Positions 7,937 to 15,989 of a DNA stretch of 27,705 nt are shown one piece after another (the first letter of the stretch is position 1; the number at the start of each line of letters is the position of its first letter). Where the stretch lies: positions 1 to 27,705 of the forward strand of contig DTSG01000179.1 in NCBI GenBank assembly GCA_012965455.1, given 5' to 3'. The stretch is from Planctomycetaceae bacterium. GTDB lineage: Bacteria > Planctomycetota > Planctomycetia > Pirellulales > Pirellulaceae. The notes beneath the pieces are model-generated. The model had not been told where the DNA came from. It did no database searches and saw only the letters and a list, made by a program, of their open reading frames with translations. The translations under genes and the position numbers were made by a program.

Positions 7937-8495
7937 GACTCTTTTCTCTCAGTCTAAATCTAATGAAACACCGTTCGTGTTACTTATTAGGTGAATAGGC
8001 GAGTTAAACGTAATAAATACGGCTGCACATCGCCCAAGTTACAAGTTCTCTAGAATATCACGCGATAGATAATATGCAAAGGCACAAACTGGGTCCGAGG
8101 GGGCAAATTACAGGCGAATTGGCGTACAAATCAAAGGGCAGACTCTAAATATTGCTTTGATAAGCTATCGCGAGAATTGGCCGAAATAGGCAGCATGGAT
8201 GGCTAGTTTGCTCTATCCGCTACTGGCAAATCGTGATTCTCACGGCCGTGTATAGCATATATTTCTCGTAAAATTATGGGGGTAACCCGCCATTTTTCAA
8301 GGTAGCTGTTAGGCGACGCAAAAGTAAAATAAACAGCGTCATCCACCCTACTTCCAATAAGAGCCTGTGCTTTAATAGATGCGGACGCGCTCGGTTGGGT
8401 GTACAATTATTATTCTATCGAAATGTTTTCAATCCAATGTTCTTGTATCTCAACAACATTGTTTGCTACTACCTACGTTTAAGCTCATAAATATC
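7937..8495. other. 559-bp intergenic region between divergent transcription units
   Basis: The region separates the minus-strand unit starting at 7936 from the plus-strand isoprenoid locus starting at 8496, so it should hold promoters for both. A TACAAT (8402-8407) could be a -10 box for the plus side, but no good -35 lies 16-18 bp upstream. A 67-codon minus-strand frame (8203-8406) has no family resemblance and I do not call it. No tRNA, repeat or strong hairpin was seen. Confidence 0.5.
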
Positions 8496-9752
8496 ATGTA
8501 CCTAAAAATGGCTAAACGTTTGTTATTTAACACCAACAAACGCCTATTATGGAACCTCGCATATAAGGCGGGCTTCAAAGGTATTCGGTCAGTGCAAAAG
8601 CATAAAAAACGTCTTAAGAAGGGCGAGTTCTTTCCTCCGTTCCTTTATATATCAATTACCAATAGCTGTAACTTGCGCTGCCAAGGCTGTTGGGTTGACG
8701 TAGCAGCCAAGCAAGAAAAGATCGACGTCGCCAAGATGGACGACATCATTGGGCAAGCCAAAGAAATGGGTAACGCTTTTTTTGGCATCCTCGGTGGTGA
8801 GCCTTTTATGCATGGCGAGATTCTAGAAATTCTAGAACACAATCGCGATGTCTATTTTCAAATATTCACCAATGGCCACTTCATTACTCCGGAAGTCGCT
8901 CAAGAACTAAAGCGACTTGGCAATGTAACACCCTTGGTCAGTGTCGAAGGTAACGAGATCGTCTCAGACGAACGCCGTGGTCACTTACAAGTCTATAACC
9001 GAACAATGACTGGGCTGCAAAACTGTCTCGACGCCGGATTGCTCACCGGTGTCTGCACCAGTGTCTGTCAAACAAACTACGAGGACCTTGTGAGTGAAGA
9101 GTGGATTGACAACCTGATTGACCTCGGCGTGATGTATGGCTGGTACCATATTTATCGCCCCGTTGGCCCTGACGCCTGCCCAGAACTAGCACTCACACCC
9201 GAACAGCAAACCAATGTTCGTAAGTTCGTGGTAGAAACACGCGCCCGTAAACCCATCGTCATGGTCGACGCCTACCATGATGGTGACGGTAATGCTCTGT
9301 GCCCTGCCGCTACAGGTTTCACTCATCACATTAGCCCTTGGGGTGATATTGAACCTTGTCCGATCATACAATTTGCCACCGAATCTATTTATGATGAGCG
9401 ACCATTGAAGCAAATATTTAATGAATCCGAATTTTTAGCAGACTTCCGGAAAGTTGCCGCGGAAAGTACTCGCGGTTGCATCGTCCTTGAACGCCCAGAT
9501 TTATTGAAAGATCTAGCCGAACGGCATGGTGCGCGAGACACCACAATCCGTAAAGAAGCGCTGGCGGAACTCGACAAGATGGAAATTCGCCCTTCACAAT
9601 ATAACCCCGGCAACGAAATCCCCGAAAAGAACTTGGCCTATCGCTTGGCCAAAAAATTCTGGTTCAACGATTACGGTGCCTATACGCAACATTTCAAAGC
9701 CGACGAGTGGATCGATACGCGAACCGATAATCCACAAAAGCCTACGAAGTAA
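8496..9752 (+). CDS. Radical SAM protein with SPASM-like C-terminal cysteines
   Basis: A 418-aa radical SAM enzyme. CNLRCQGC (C58, C62, C65) is the CX3CX2C motif that binds the 4Fe-4S cluster and S-adenosylmethionine, and GILGGEPF is the GGE motif contacting SAM. Later cysteines at C269 (NALCPAATG), C288 (IEPCPII) and C328 (STRGCIV), with HHISPWGDIEPC, look like a SPASM/twitch-type auxiliary cluster site. The first ~45 residues are basic with a short hydrophobic patch (RLLWNLAYKAG), perhaps a membrane-surface anchor. The reaction cannot be read from the sequence. As first gene of a run with a terpene cyclase (45 bp downstream) and a polyprenyl synthase, a role in modifying a lipid or terpenoid is inferred. 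It lacks the CNLACAGCGKI form typical of HpnH (adenosylhopane synthesis). The ATG at 8496 is chosen; one at 8508 is also possible. Confidence 0.85.
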   Translation: MYLKMAKRLLFNTNKRLLWNLAYKAGFKGIRSVQKHKKRLKKGEFFPPFLYISITNSCNLRCQGCWVDVAAKQEKIDVAKMDDIIGQAKEMGNAFFGILGGEPFMHGEILEILEHNRDVYFQIFTNGHFITPEVAQELKRLGNVTPLVSVEGNEIVSDERRGHLQVYNRTMTGLQNCLDAGLLTGVCTSVCQTNYEDLVSEEWIDNLIDLGVMYGWYHIYRPVGPDACPELALTPEQQTNVRKFVVETRARKPIVMVDAYHDGDGNALCPAATGFTHHISPWGDIEPCPIIQFATESIYDERPLKQIFNESEFLADFRKVAAESTRGCIVLERPDLLKDLAERHGARDTTIRKEALAELDKMEIRPSQYNPGNEIPEKNLAYRLAKKFWFNDYGAYTQHFKADEWIDTRTDNPQKPTK

Positions 9753-9797
9753 CTCGCCGCTGCTGAAAAATAAGCCCTCCCCGTCTTTGCGATTGTC

Positions 9798-11693
9798 ATG
9801 GCAACTACTACCGAATCCATAACAACTTCGCCTCTACATATAGCGTACAAGACCGCTCGTGATTATTTATTAGATCAACGTCAGGATAGTGATCATTGGA
9901 CCGGGCAACTTGCTGCTTCGTCCCTATCGACTGCCACAGCCATCAGTACTCTAGCCCTCGTCCGACAACATTATCAGGCCACAACTAACGAACAATCAGA
10001 TTTGCCGACAAAAAATCAACTCTCACAAACCATCGACAACGGCCTAGCCTGGCTCGCAAATAATCAAAGTCAAGATGGTGGTTGGGGTGACACCAACCTT
10101 AGCTACTCCAACATTGCCACAACAATCTTAGTCATCGCAGCTTTTAAACTGGCCGACCAAGAATCGTCTAACGTGAAATTACTACAAGCCGCTCAAGAAT
10201 ATGTCGACAACATCGGCATCGAAGAGGGGCTGCGAAAACGATATGGAAAAGATAAGACGTTCGCAATTCCCATCCTCGCCAATGCCGCGCTCGCTGGCAT
10301 GGTGCCCTGGAAAAAGGTAGCAGCGCTCCCCTTCGAGCTCGCCTGTTTCCCAAACGCCGTTTATCGATTTCTCGGCCTACCTGTTGTAAGCTATGCCATT
10401 CCCGCATTAGTTGCGATTGGCCAAGCTCGCTTCCTCCATCGGCGCCCCCGCAATCCTCTAACATGGCTAGTCCGCAAACTCACTTTGAATAAAAGCCTAC
10501 GTGTTCTCCAACGCATCCAACCAACGAGCGGAGGATATCTAGAAGCAATTCCGTTAACGTCGTTTGTGACAATGAGCCTGGCAGCTACCGGACGCGTACA
10601 TCATCCGGTGACCACCCAAGGTGTTAATTTTTTGATGAGCACGGTTCGAGATGATGGTAGTTGGCCTATTGATTCGGATTTGGCGACATGGAATACTTCG
10701 TTAGCAATCAAAGCCTTAGATCAAAATGAAACAGATGTCGCCAGGCTTGACGCTACCGCATGGTTACTGAGTTGCCAGCATACAGAACGGCATCCGTATA
10801 CGGGAGCTGATCCCGGCGGGTGGGGCTGGAGTAATTTATCTGGCGCGGTTCCTGATTGTGACGACACACCCGCCGCACTCTTAGCGCTGGACGCCATTCG
10901 CCGATCCGATAGTTTTTCCGCGATAGATTTCCCCCAATTGACCACGGTCGCCCTGGCCGGCGTTAAATGGATGTTGAGTCTGCAAAATCGAGATCATGGC
11001 TGGCCTACATTCTGTCGCGGCTGGAGCACCTTGCCTTTTGATCGCAGCGGAGCGGACTTAACGGCTCATGTATTGCGAGCCTTGAAGGTCTGGGAGCAAG
11101 AGATATTAGCGGCTGGTGGACCTTTTCATGGTAAAGCAGCAGAGCTGCAACAGCTTATCGAGAATGCTTTCGCGTACCTGCAACGAAAACAAAACGGTGA
11201 TGGTAGTTGGTTTCCGCTGTGGTTTGGTAATCAAGATCGCAGCGATGAAGAAAATCCTGTTTACGGAACTGCCAAAGTCTTGTTGGCTTACCATGCGTGG
11301 GATAAATCTGACGATCCAATTGCGCAACAGGGATATCAATGGCTCGTTGACCAAGCAAACCGCGATGGTGGTTGGGGTAGCGGTGTCGACAAATCCCGCA
11401 ATGCTGCCGGACAATTATGTATCAACCGCTCGGAAAGCGGCGTCGAAGAAACTGCGCTAGCCATAGAAACATTACTGACAGCCCCAAAGTCCGAATTAAC
11501 TCAAAATACATTAAATAAGGGACTTGAGTGGATGATTCGCAGTGTAGAGAATGGTAGTTTCAAGGACTGCAGTCCAATCGGGTTCTACTTCGCAAAGCTG
11601 TGGTATCATGAACGTTTATATCCAGTCATTTTTACGGTTTCAGCTTTAGGTGCTGCAATGAAACGACTGGATCTACAACACAAACAGAACTAA
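9798..11693 (+). CDS. Class II terpene cyclase, squalene-hopene cyclase family
   Basis: A 631-aa alpha/alpha-toroid protein of squalene-hopene cyclase size. The acid motif DCDDT at 353-357 matches the DXDDT that protonates the substrate in these cyclases. QW-type repeats are spread along the chain: SQDGGWGDTNLSYSN, VRDDGSWPIDSDLATWNTS, GGWGWSNLSGAVP just before the acid motif, NRDHGWPTFCRGW, NGDGSWFPLWFG and NRDGGWGSG. The end, FYFAKLWYHERLYPVIF, matches the C-terminal 'YHxxYP..F' signature of bacterial cyclases. Family members cyclise squalene to hopene or hopanol, or other linear terpenes. With no squalene synthase in view and a polyprenyl synthase next door, the substrate is open. It would sit in the inner leaflet of the membrane as a monotopic protein. 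It is 45 bp after the radical SAM gene and shares direction with all genes to 25227. Confidence 0.88.
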   Translation: MATTTESITTSPLHIAYKTARDYLLDQRQDSDHWTGQLAASSLSTATAISTLALVRQHYQATTNEQSDLPTKNQLSQTIDNGLAWLANNQSQDGGWGDTNLSYSNIATTILVIAAFKLADQESSNVKLLQAAQEYVDNIGIEEGLRKRYGKDKTFAIPILANAALAGMVPWKKVAALPFELACFPNAVYRFLGLPVVSYAIPALVAIGQARFLHRRPRNPLTWLVRKLTLNKSLRVLQRIQPTSGGYLEAIPLTSFVTMSLAATGRVHHPVTTQGVNFLMSTVRDDGSWPIDSDLATWNTSLAIKALDQNETDVARLDATAWLLSCQHTERHPYTGADPGGWGWSNLSGAVPDCDDTPAALLALDAIRRSDSFSAIDFPQLTTVALAGVKWMLSLQNRDHGWPTFCRGWSTLPFDRSGADLTAHVLRALKVWEQEILAAGGPFHGKAAELQQLIENAFAYLQRKQNGDGSWFPLWFGNQDRSDEENPVYGTAKVLLAYHAWDKSDDPIAQQGYQWLVDQANRDGGWGSGVDKSRNAAGQLCINRSESGVEETALAIETLLTAPKSELTQNTLNKGLEWMIRSVENGSFKDCSPIGFYFAKLWYHERLYPVIFTVSALGAAMKRLDLQHKQN

Positions 11694-11776
11694 TCGAAAC
11701 ATACACATCAATCAAATGTTCAAGCATTAACCGGCTCTATAACATCGACACACATATTATCAACGAGTAAACACTC

Positions 11777-11781
11777 AAGGA
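11777..11781 (+). promoter_or_regulatory. Ribosome-binding site before a TTG start
   Basis: AAGGA lies 3 nt before a TTG at 11785 and 9 nt before a second in-frame TTG at 11791. The first in-frame ATG is more than 60 codons further in, inside conserved-looking sequence, so initiation at TTG is well supported. Spacing favours 11791 slightly over 11785; the two differ by only two residues. Confidence 0.55.
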
Positions 11782-11784
11782 TTT

Positions 11785-13680
11785 TTGACTTTGGCTTCTG
11801 CATCATCAACTGGTGACGACACTCAGATACCAGCTGACATAACCCCACCAAAACGCAAATCGGGGCGCCGCAAAACATCTCACCTCAAACAGGTGCCAGA
11901 GCCGCAAGCGTTGCGCGATGAAATCCGTAACCGCTGTCGTGAAATTACTAGCAAGATTGATAAATCTCGTCCAATGACCACGGATGAGATGGAAGTCGTT
12001 GTACGACAAATCCTAGCCGATATGGAACTCGAAGAACATTTCATCGGGTGGACCATGGTTATGTTTGCCTCGGAATTCTGGCGAGACCAAGTAGCCGCTG
12101 TTCCACCATCGCGGCGATTGTTTCTGTTGCCACATTGTCTAAAACATGCGGAAGGATGTCCAGCTGATTACGATCAGTTCGGTCTGGATTGCAAAACTTG
12201 TGGCGCCTGCAGTATTGCTGATTTCCGCGGGCTGGCTGAGGAATTAGGCTATCGAGTCTTAGTGGCGGAAGGATCACCGATCGTCCTCAAGATTATAGTT
12301 TCTGGTTATGTCGACGCCGTCGTCGGAGTTGCTTGTCTCAACGTGCTTGAGAAAGCGGTCGATAAAATATTACTTGCCGGCATCCCTTGTATGGCCGTAC
12401 CGCTGTTGTCCGATGACTGTCGTAACACTTCCGTTGATGAACAATGGGTCGATGAGATGATCCGCTTGGAATATGACAGTTCCACACCACAGACGTGTAC
12501 CTACATGCATTTGATGCGAGCATCTGCGGCGTTGTTTGATCCCGATACGCTTGAAGAACTCGTCCCCCGTATTCGCGGATCGATACGCATCGACGAAAAC
12601 TCCAGTGCGGCAAACTTAGCAGCCATCGACCCCATCGGTGCGACCGAAGCCGTTGCCTATGATTTCCTGAGTAAAGGCGGTAAACACTCACGGCCTTTTA
12701 TCACTCTAGCAACCTACGATGCCCTGACCGGAGGGCGAGCAACACAACGTGACGGCGACAAGACAATCAGCGGGTGGACAAATTCGGTTAAACGCACAGC
12801 AATGTCGATCGAAACGTTTCACAAAGCTTCACTTGTCCATGACGATATCGAAGACGATGATCCCTTTCGCTATGGCGAACAAACGATTCATCATCGCTAT
12901 GGAACACCAACCGCTATTAATATCGGCGACTATTTAATCGGCATGGGTTATCGCTTCGTCAGTACCGAATCAGGAACGCTCGGAGCAGACGTAACAGCCG
13001 ATATTTTAGATGTTTTAGCAGAAGCACATACTCGCTTATCCGAAGGACAAGGTGCAGAATTATTATGGCGAGATGCCATAGAAAAACGCCTCAAACCCAT
13101 CGACGCCCTGAAAATATATGCTCTAAAGACATCTCCAGCATTTGAAGCGGCGATGTTGTCGGGCATCCGCATGGCACAGCCCATCGATGAGTATCGACAA
13201 CCCGTTAAACAGTTCGCCCGGAACTTAGGTGTCGCTTTTCAAATCCTCAATGACCTGTCGGACTGGCAAGGCGATGACTTCAATAAAATGGAAGCGGGTG
13301 GAGATGCACTTGGTGGCCGACCTACCCTGCTACACGCTCTCGCGCTAGAAACGCTCAGTGAAACGGAGCAAACTGAACTACTTGAACTAACAGCCGACGG
13401 ATCACATTCACCCGCCGAGCGAATTCAACGAATCAAGAGTTTATACGAGAAAGCTGGAGTGTTTGAACTAGCGGATCGCTTGATCGACAAACACCAAGCT
13501 CGCGCCGAAGCGGTAGCCGATGATATCCATCCCGAGGACCTCCGTCGCTTGATGTATTTTCTCATCGATTCAATTCTGGAACGACCCGAAATCCCAGAAC
13601 CACAAGTTACAACCATACCGCTGGTTAGCAATGAAGCAACCGCACCAGAAGTCGCGACGGCAGATACCATCAACGACTAA
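11785..13680 (+). CDS. DUF116 domain fused to polyprenyl diphosphate synthase
   Basis: A 631-aa fusion. Residues ~55-245 match DUF116, a cysteine-rich domain of unknown function: C118, C125, C136, C139 and C142 in HCLKHAEGC...CKTCGAC, then LVAEGSPIVLKII and IPCMAVPLLSDDC. The cysteine spacing suggests an Fe-S or metal site. Residues ~280-600 are a trans-isoprenyl diphosphate synthase: GGKHSRP (the GGKRxRP-type IPP site), first Asp-rich motif HDDIEDDDPFR (D353, D354, D357), and second motif LNDLSDWQGDD, where N489 replaces the usual first Asp. This part would condense IPP with allylic diphosphates; chain length cannot be predicted. The flanks are charged and low in complexity. Translation begins at TTG (11785 or 11791). 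It sits between the terpene cyclase and a chorismate-lyase-like gene, so it probably supplies the cyclase substrate or a prenyl donor. Confidence 0.87.
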   Translation: MTLASASSTGDDTQIPADITPPKRKSGRRKTSHLKQVPEPQALRDEIRNRCREITSKIDKSRPMTTDEMEVVVRQILADMELEEHFIGWTMVMFASEFWRDQVAAVPPSRRLFLLPHCLKHAEGCPADYDQFGLDCKTCGACSIADFRGLAEELGYRVLVAEGSPIVLKIIVSGYVDAVVGVACLNVLEKAVDKILLAGIPCMAVPLLSDDCRNTSVDEQWVDEMIRLEYDSSTPQTCTYMHLMRASAALFDPDTLEELVPRIRGSIRIDENSSAANLAAIDPIGATEAVAYDFLSKGGKHSRPFITLATYDALTGGRATQRDGDKTISGWTNSVKRTAMSIETFHKASLVHDDIEDDDPFRYGEQTIHHRYGTPTAINIGDYLIGMGYRFVSTESGTLGADVTADILDVLAEAHTRLSEGQGAELLWRDAIEKRLKPIDALKIYALKTSPAFEAAMLSGIRMAQPIDEYRQPVKQFARNLGVAFQILNDLSDWQGDDFNKMEAGGDALGGRPTLLHALALETLSETEQTELLELTADGSHSPAERIQRIKSLYEKAGVFELADRLIDKHQARAEAVADDIHPEDLRRLMYFLIDSILERPEIPEPQVTTIPLVSNEATAPEVATADTIND

Positions 13681-13759
13681 CGCTAACAGCAACAATGAGC
13701 CGCTCGCCTGCCCACCTACTATCCCACCCGAAAATATTTAATTCTAAACCCGGCCTATT

Positions 13760-14305
13760 GTGACCCAGCAAATTCCAGCTCCGGATCTTGAAACTCTGCT
13801 TAGTCTTTTCTACCAAGACGCTGCTGAGTTTGGCATAATTGACGCGACCACTGCCGATGACATGCCTACGGTTGCCCAAAAATTATTGGACCACGAACAC
13901 CACATGACGGTAACGGTCGAGGATCACCATAATTGTGAAGTCGATGTGCAGGTACTTGAAACATTGTTCACTGGGCAGGCTTACAGTCGCAAAATTTTAC
14001 TAACCAAACAAACCGACAGTGCGGTCGTCCAGTTCGGCATCGTTCGCTTGAATTTTGAGTTCCTCGCAACCCATATACAACAAAAAATCATGGCGGAAAA
14101 CACGCCACTTGGTAGAATCTTGATTAACCACAATGTACTGCGGCGGGTCGAATTGTCGCAGTTGTGGGAAATCCAAGCGGGTCAGGATCTAGCGGAGCTA
14201 TTTCGCGTTTCGTCTGGCACAATCGTTTATGGCCGCACGGCGTGGATCTATTGCAATGGTGAACCAGCCATCGAACTGCTTGAGGTTGTCACCCCTGTAC
14301 AATAA
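13760..14305 (+). CDS. Chorismate-lyase-like (UbiC/UTRA fold) protein
   Basis: A 181-aa protein with a GTG start. Its second half reads like the chorismate lyase superfamily: YSRKILL, then VQFGIVRLNFEFL, the core NTPLGRILINHNVLRR, VYGRTAWIYC and NGEPAIELLEVV near the C-terminus. UbiC removes pyruvate from chorismate to give 4-hydroxybenzoate; related domains (UTRA) only bind ligands. No DNA-binding domain precedes it, which favours an enzyme over a GntR-type regulator. The N-terminal ~60 residues are acidic and unassigned. The placement between the polyprenyl synthase (79 bp upstream) and the FAD enzyme (47 bp downstream) makes an aromatic starter or head group for an isoprenoid product plausible. 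The assignment rests on motif pattern only, so the family is moderately sure and the reaction unsure. Confidence 0.58.
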   Translation: MTQQIPAPDLETLLSLFYQDAAEFGIIDATTADDMPTVAQKLLDHEHHMTVTVEDHHNCEVDVQVLETLFTGQAYSRKILLTKQTDSAVVQFGIVRLNFEFLATHIQQKIMAENTPLGRILINHNVLRRVELSQLWEIQAGQDLAELFRVSSGTIVYGRTAWIYCNGEPAIELLEVVTPVQ

Positions 14306-14352
14306 GACAACTACACTCAAATAACCATCGTCCCTACCTCTGTTTGAACCTC

Positions 14353-15606
14353 ATGACATCACCCGCTTTTAAAGACGAATATGATTGCATCGTCATCGGC
14401 GCTGGACCGGGTGGATCTGCTACTGCCGCAATGGTCGCTCAAGCGGGATATCAGACGCTGTTGATTGAACGCGAAAAACTACCACGATTCCATGTGGGTG
14501 AATCGCTAATGCCTGAGGCGTTCTGGTGTTTTGAACGACTCGGCATCCTCGATAAAATGCGGGAAAGCGATTTCATCCGCAAAAAAAGTGTGCAGTTTGT
14601 TAGTCACAGCGGCCGAGAGTCCAATCCATTTTTCTTTGAAAAACATGACCCCCGAGAAAACTCTACGACGTGGCAAGTTGAACGAGCGGAGTTTGACAAG
14701 CTGCTGTACGACAATGCTGCCGAGCACGGCGCTGATTGTCGAGACGAAACACGAGTGTTGGATGTGCTTTTTGATGGTGACCAAGCAATCGGAGTGACCC
14801 TGCAAACAAGTGACGGTAACAGGCTCTCAATCGCTGGCAAAGTCGTTGTGGATGCGACTGGCTTGAGTGCCCTCTTGGCAAACAAAATGAATCTCAAACA
14901 AGACGATCCGGATTTGCGTAAGATCGCAATTTGGTCCTATTTTGAAAATGCCGAGCGAGAAACAGGCCCTCACGGTGGAGCGACAATCATCTTGCACACT
15001 GAGAAAAAGGATTCTTGGTTTTGGTTTATCCCGTTGCGCAATAACATTACGAGCATTGGAGTAGTCGGAGATCGTGAATATATGCTAGCGGGGCGCGGTA
15101 AACCAGAAGAAATTTTTGCCGAAGAATTGCGGTTATGTTCCGCGCTGCAGGGGAGGTTGGGCCAGGCAACGGCAACTGAAAAATATCGGGTTGCGCGGGA
15201 ATTTTCTTACACGACGAGCCAACAGAGCGGTCCTGGATGGGTTCTAGTCGGCGACGCCTTTGGTTTTATAGACCCCATTTATAGTTCCGGTGTGTATTTT
15301 GCGCTGAAGTCGGGACTCCTCGCGAGCGATGCAATCGTCGCAGGATTACAAGCCGATGACATCTCCGGCGAACAGTTGGGGAATTGGATCGCCGGATACG
15401 GCGACGGAACCCAGTGGATTCGCAAGCTAGTAGCTGCTTACTACGTGAACCCATTTAGCTTTGGCCAGTTTTTGAAAATGCACCCGCAATATACGGGCGA
15501 CCTAACCGATCTGCTAATCGGCCGCATCTTCCACGAAGGAGCCGGCCGCATTTTCGACGATCTGGACCCCGCCATCAAAAAAGCAATCGCCAGCGAAAAC
15601 GAATAA
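14353..15606 (+). CDS. FAD-dependent oxidoreductase, halogenase/geranylgeranyl-reductase-like
   Basis: A 417-aa flavoprotein of the p-hydroxybenzoate-hydroxylase-type fold. It has the N-terminal FAD motif IVIGAGPGGSATAAMVAQAG (G16 onward), RFHVGESLMPEAF, a mid-protein VVVDATGLSALLA, and GDAFGFIDPIYSSGVYFAL (from about G300) holding the second FAD contact. WFWFIP at 222-227 fits the WxWxIP motif used to mark flavin-dependent halogenases; closely related reductases and monooxygenases can carry it too. Candidate roles are halogenation, hydroxylation or double-bond reduction of a terpenoid or aromatic product. It ends the compact isoprenoid run, with 138 bp to the next gene. The ATG at 14353 is favoured over a TTG at 14344, three codons earlier. 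No partner flavin reductase is adjacent. Confidence 0.82.
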   Translation: MTSPAFKDEYDCIVIGAGPGGSATAAMVAQAGYQTLLIEREKLPRFHVGESLMPEAFWCFERLGILDKMRESDFIRKKSVQFVSHSGRESNPFFFEKHDPRENSTTWQVERAEFDKLLYDNAAEHGADCRDETRVLDVLFDGDQAIGVTLQTSDGNRLSIAGKVVVDATGLSALLANKMNLKQDDPDLRKIAIWSYFENAERETGPHGGATIILHTEKKDSWFWFIPLRNNITSIGVVGDREYMLAGRGKPEEIFAEELRLCSALQGRLGQATATEKYRVAREFSYTTSQQSGPGWVLVGDAFGFIDPIYSSGVYFALKSGLLASDAIVAGLQADDISGEQLGNWIAGYGDGTQWIRKLVAAYYVNPFSFGQFLKMHPQYTGDLTDLLIGRIFHEGAGRIFDDLDPAIKKAIASENE

Positions 15607-15744
15607 TTTCATAACAATCCATTCGTGCTAATTCGAGGTTGCAACATAAAAACTCACGGCCTGCACCCCTAGGTGTGGTCGATTACGTTAAACTAGTTGT
15701 TTGGCTGTGGTGACTCCAAAATTCTTTCAATGAGAATAAATCCT

Positions 15745-15987
15745 ATGAATAAACGTTGTGGAAAATGCATCATCATCGGGCTCGTTTGCCTGCTGATCGT
15801 CCTGCATCACGATATCTGGAACTGGGATAATAAAGACCCTGTCTTTGGCTTCATGCCCGTTGCTTTGGCATGGCATGCCGGAATTTCAATCGGTGCCAGC
15901 CTAGTTTGGTATCTAGCAACTCGTATTGCTTGGCCCACGTTTGACGACGATGAACCGACATCCAGTATGACTTCCGAGGATGCATAA
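15745..15987 (+). CDS. Small membrane protein, DUF3311-like
   Basis: An 80-aa protein with two predicted membrane helices (IIIGLVCLLIVLH, and AWHAGISIGASLVWYLATRI). A conserved-looking NKDPVFGFMPVALAWH lies between them and the C-terminal tail is acidic. The layout matches DUF3311, small proteins often encoded directly before sodium:solute symporters. Its stop is 2 bp before the symporter start, so the two are almost certainly co-translated and may form a complex, as accessory subunits do for other symporters. The start may be the ATG at 15745 or the one at 15730; neither has a strong ribosome-binding site. Confidence 0.72.
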   Translation: MNKRCGKCIIIGLVCLLIVLHHDIWNWDNKDPVFGFMPVALAWHAGISIGASLVWYLATRIAWPTFDDDEPTSSMTSEDA

Positions 15988-15989
15988 AC

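Noticed and set aside
8203..8406. 67-codon minus-strand frame in the large intergenic region
   Set aside because: No start signal, no recognisable motif, and composition unlike neighbouring genes; probably chance.
8496..9752. Radical SAM protein as HpnH (adenosylhopane synthase)
   Set aside because: The cluster motif is CNLRCQGCW rather than the HpnH-type CNLACAGCGKI, and the SPASM-like tail differs; only the neighbourhood suggests a terpenoid link.
11106..11460. Overlapping frames over 100 codons within the terpene cyclase on both strands
   Set aside because: The cyclase frame carries the QW motifs across this stretch; the others are shadows without motifs.
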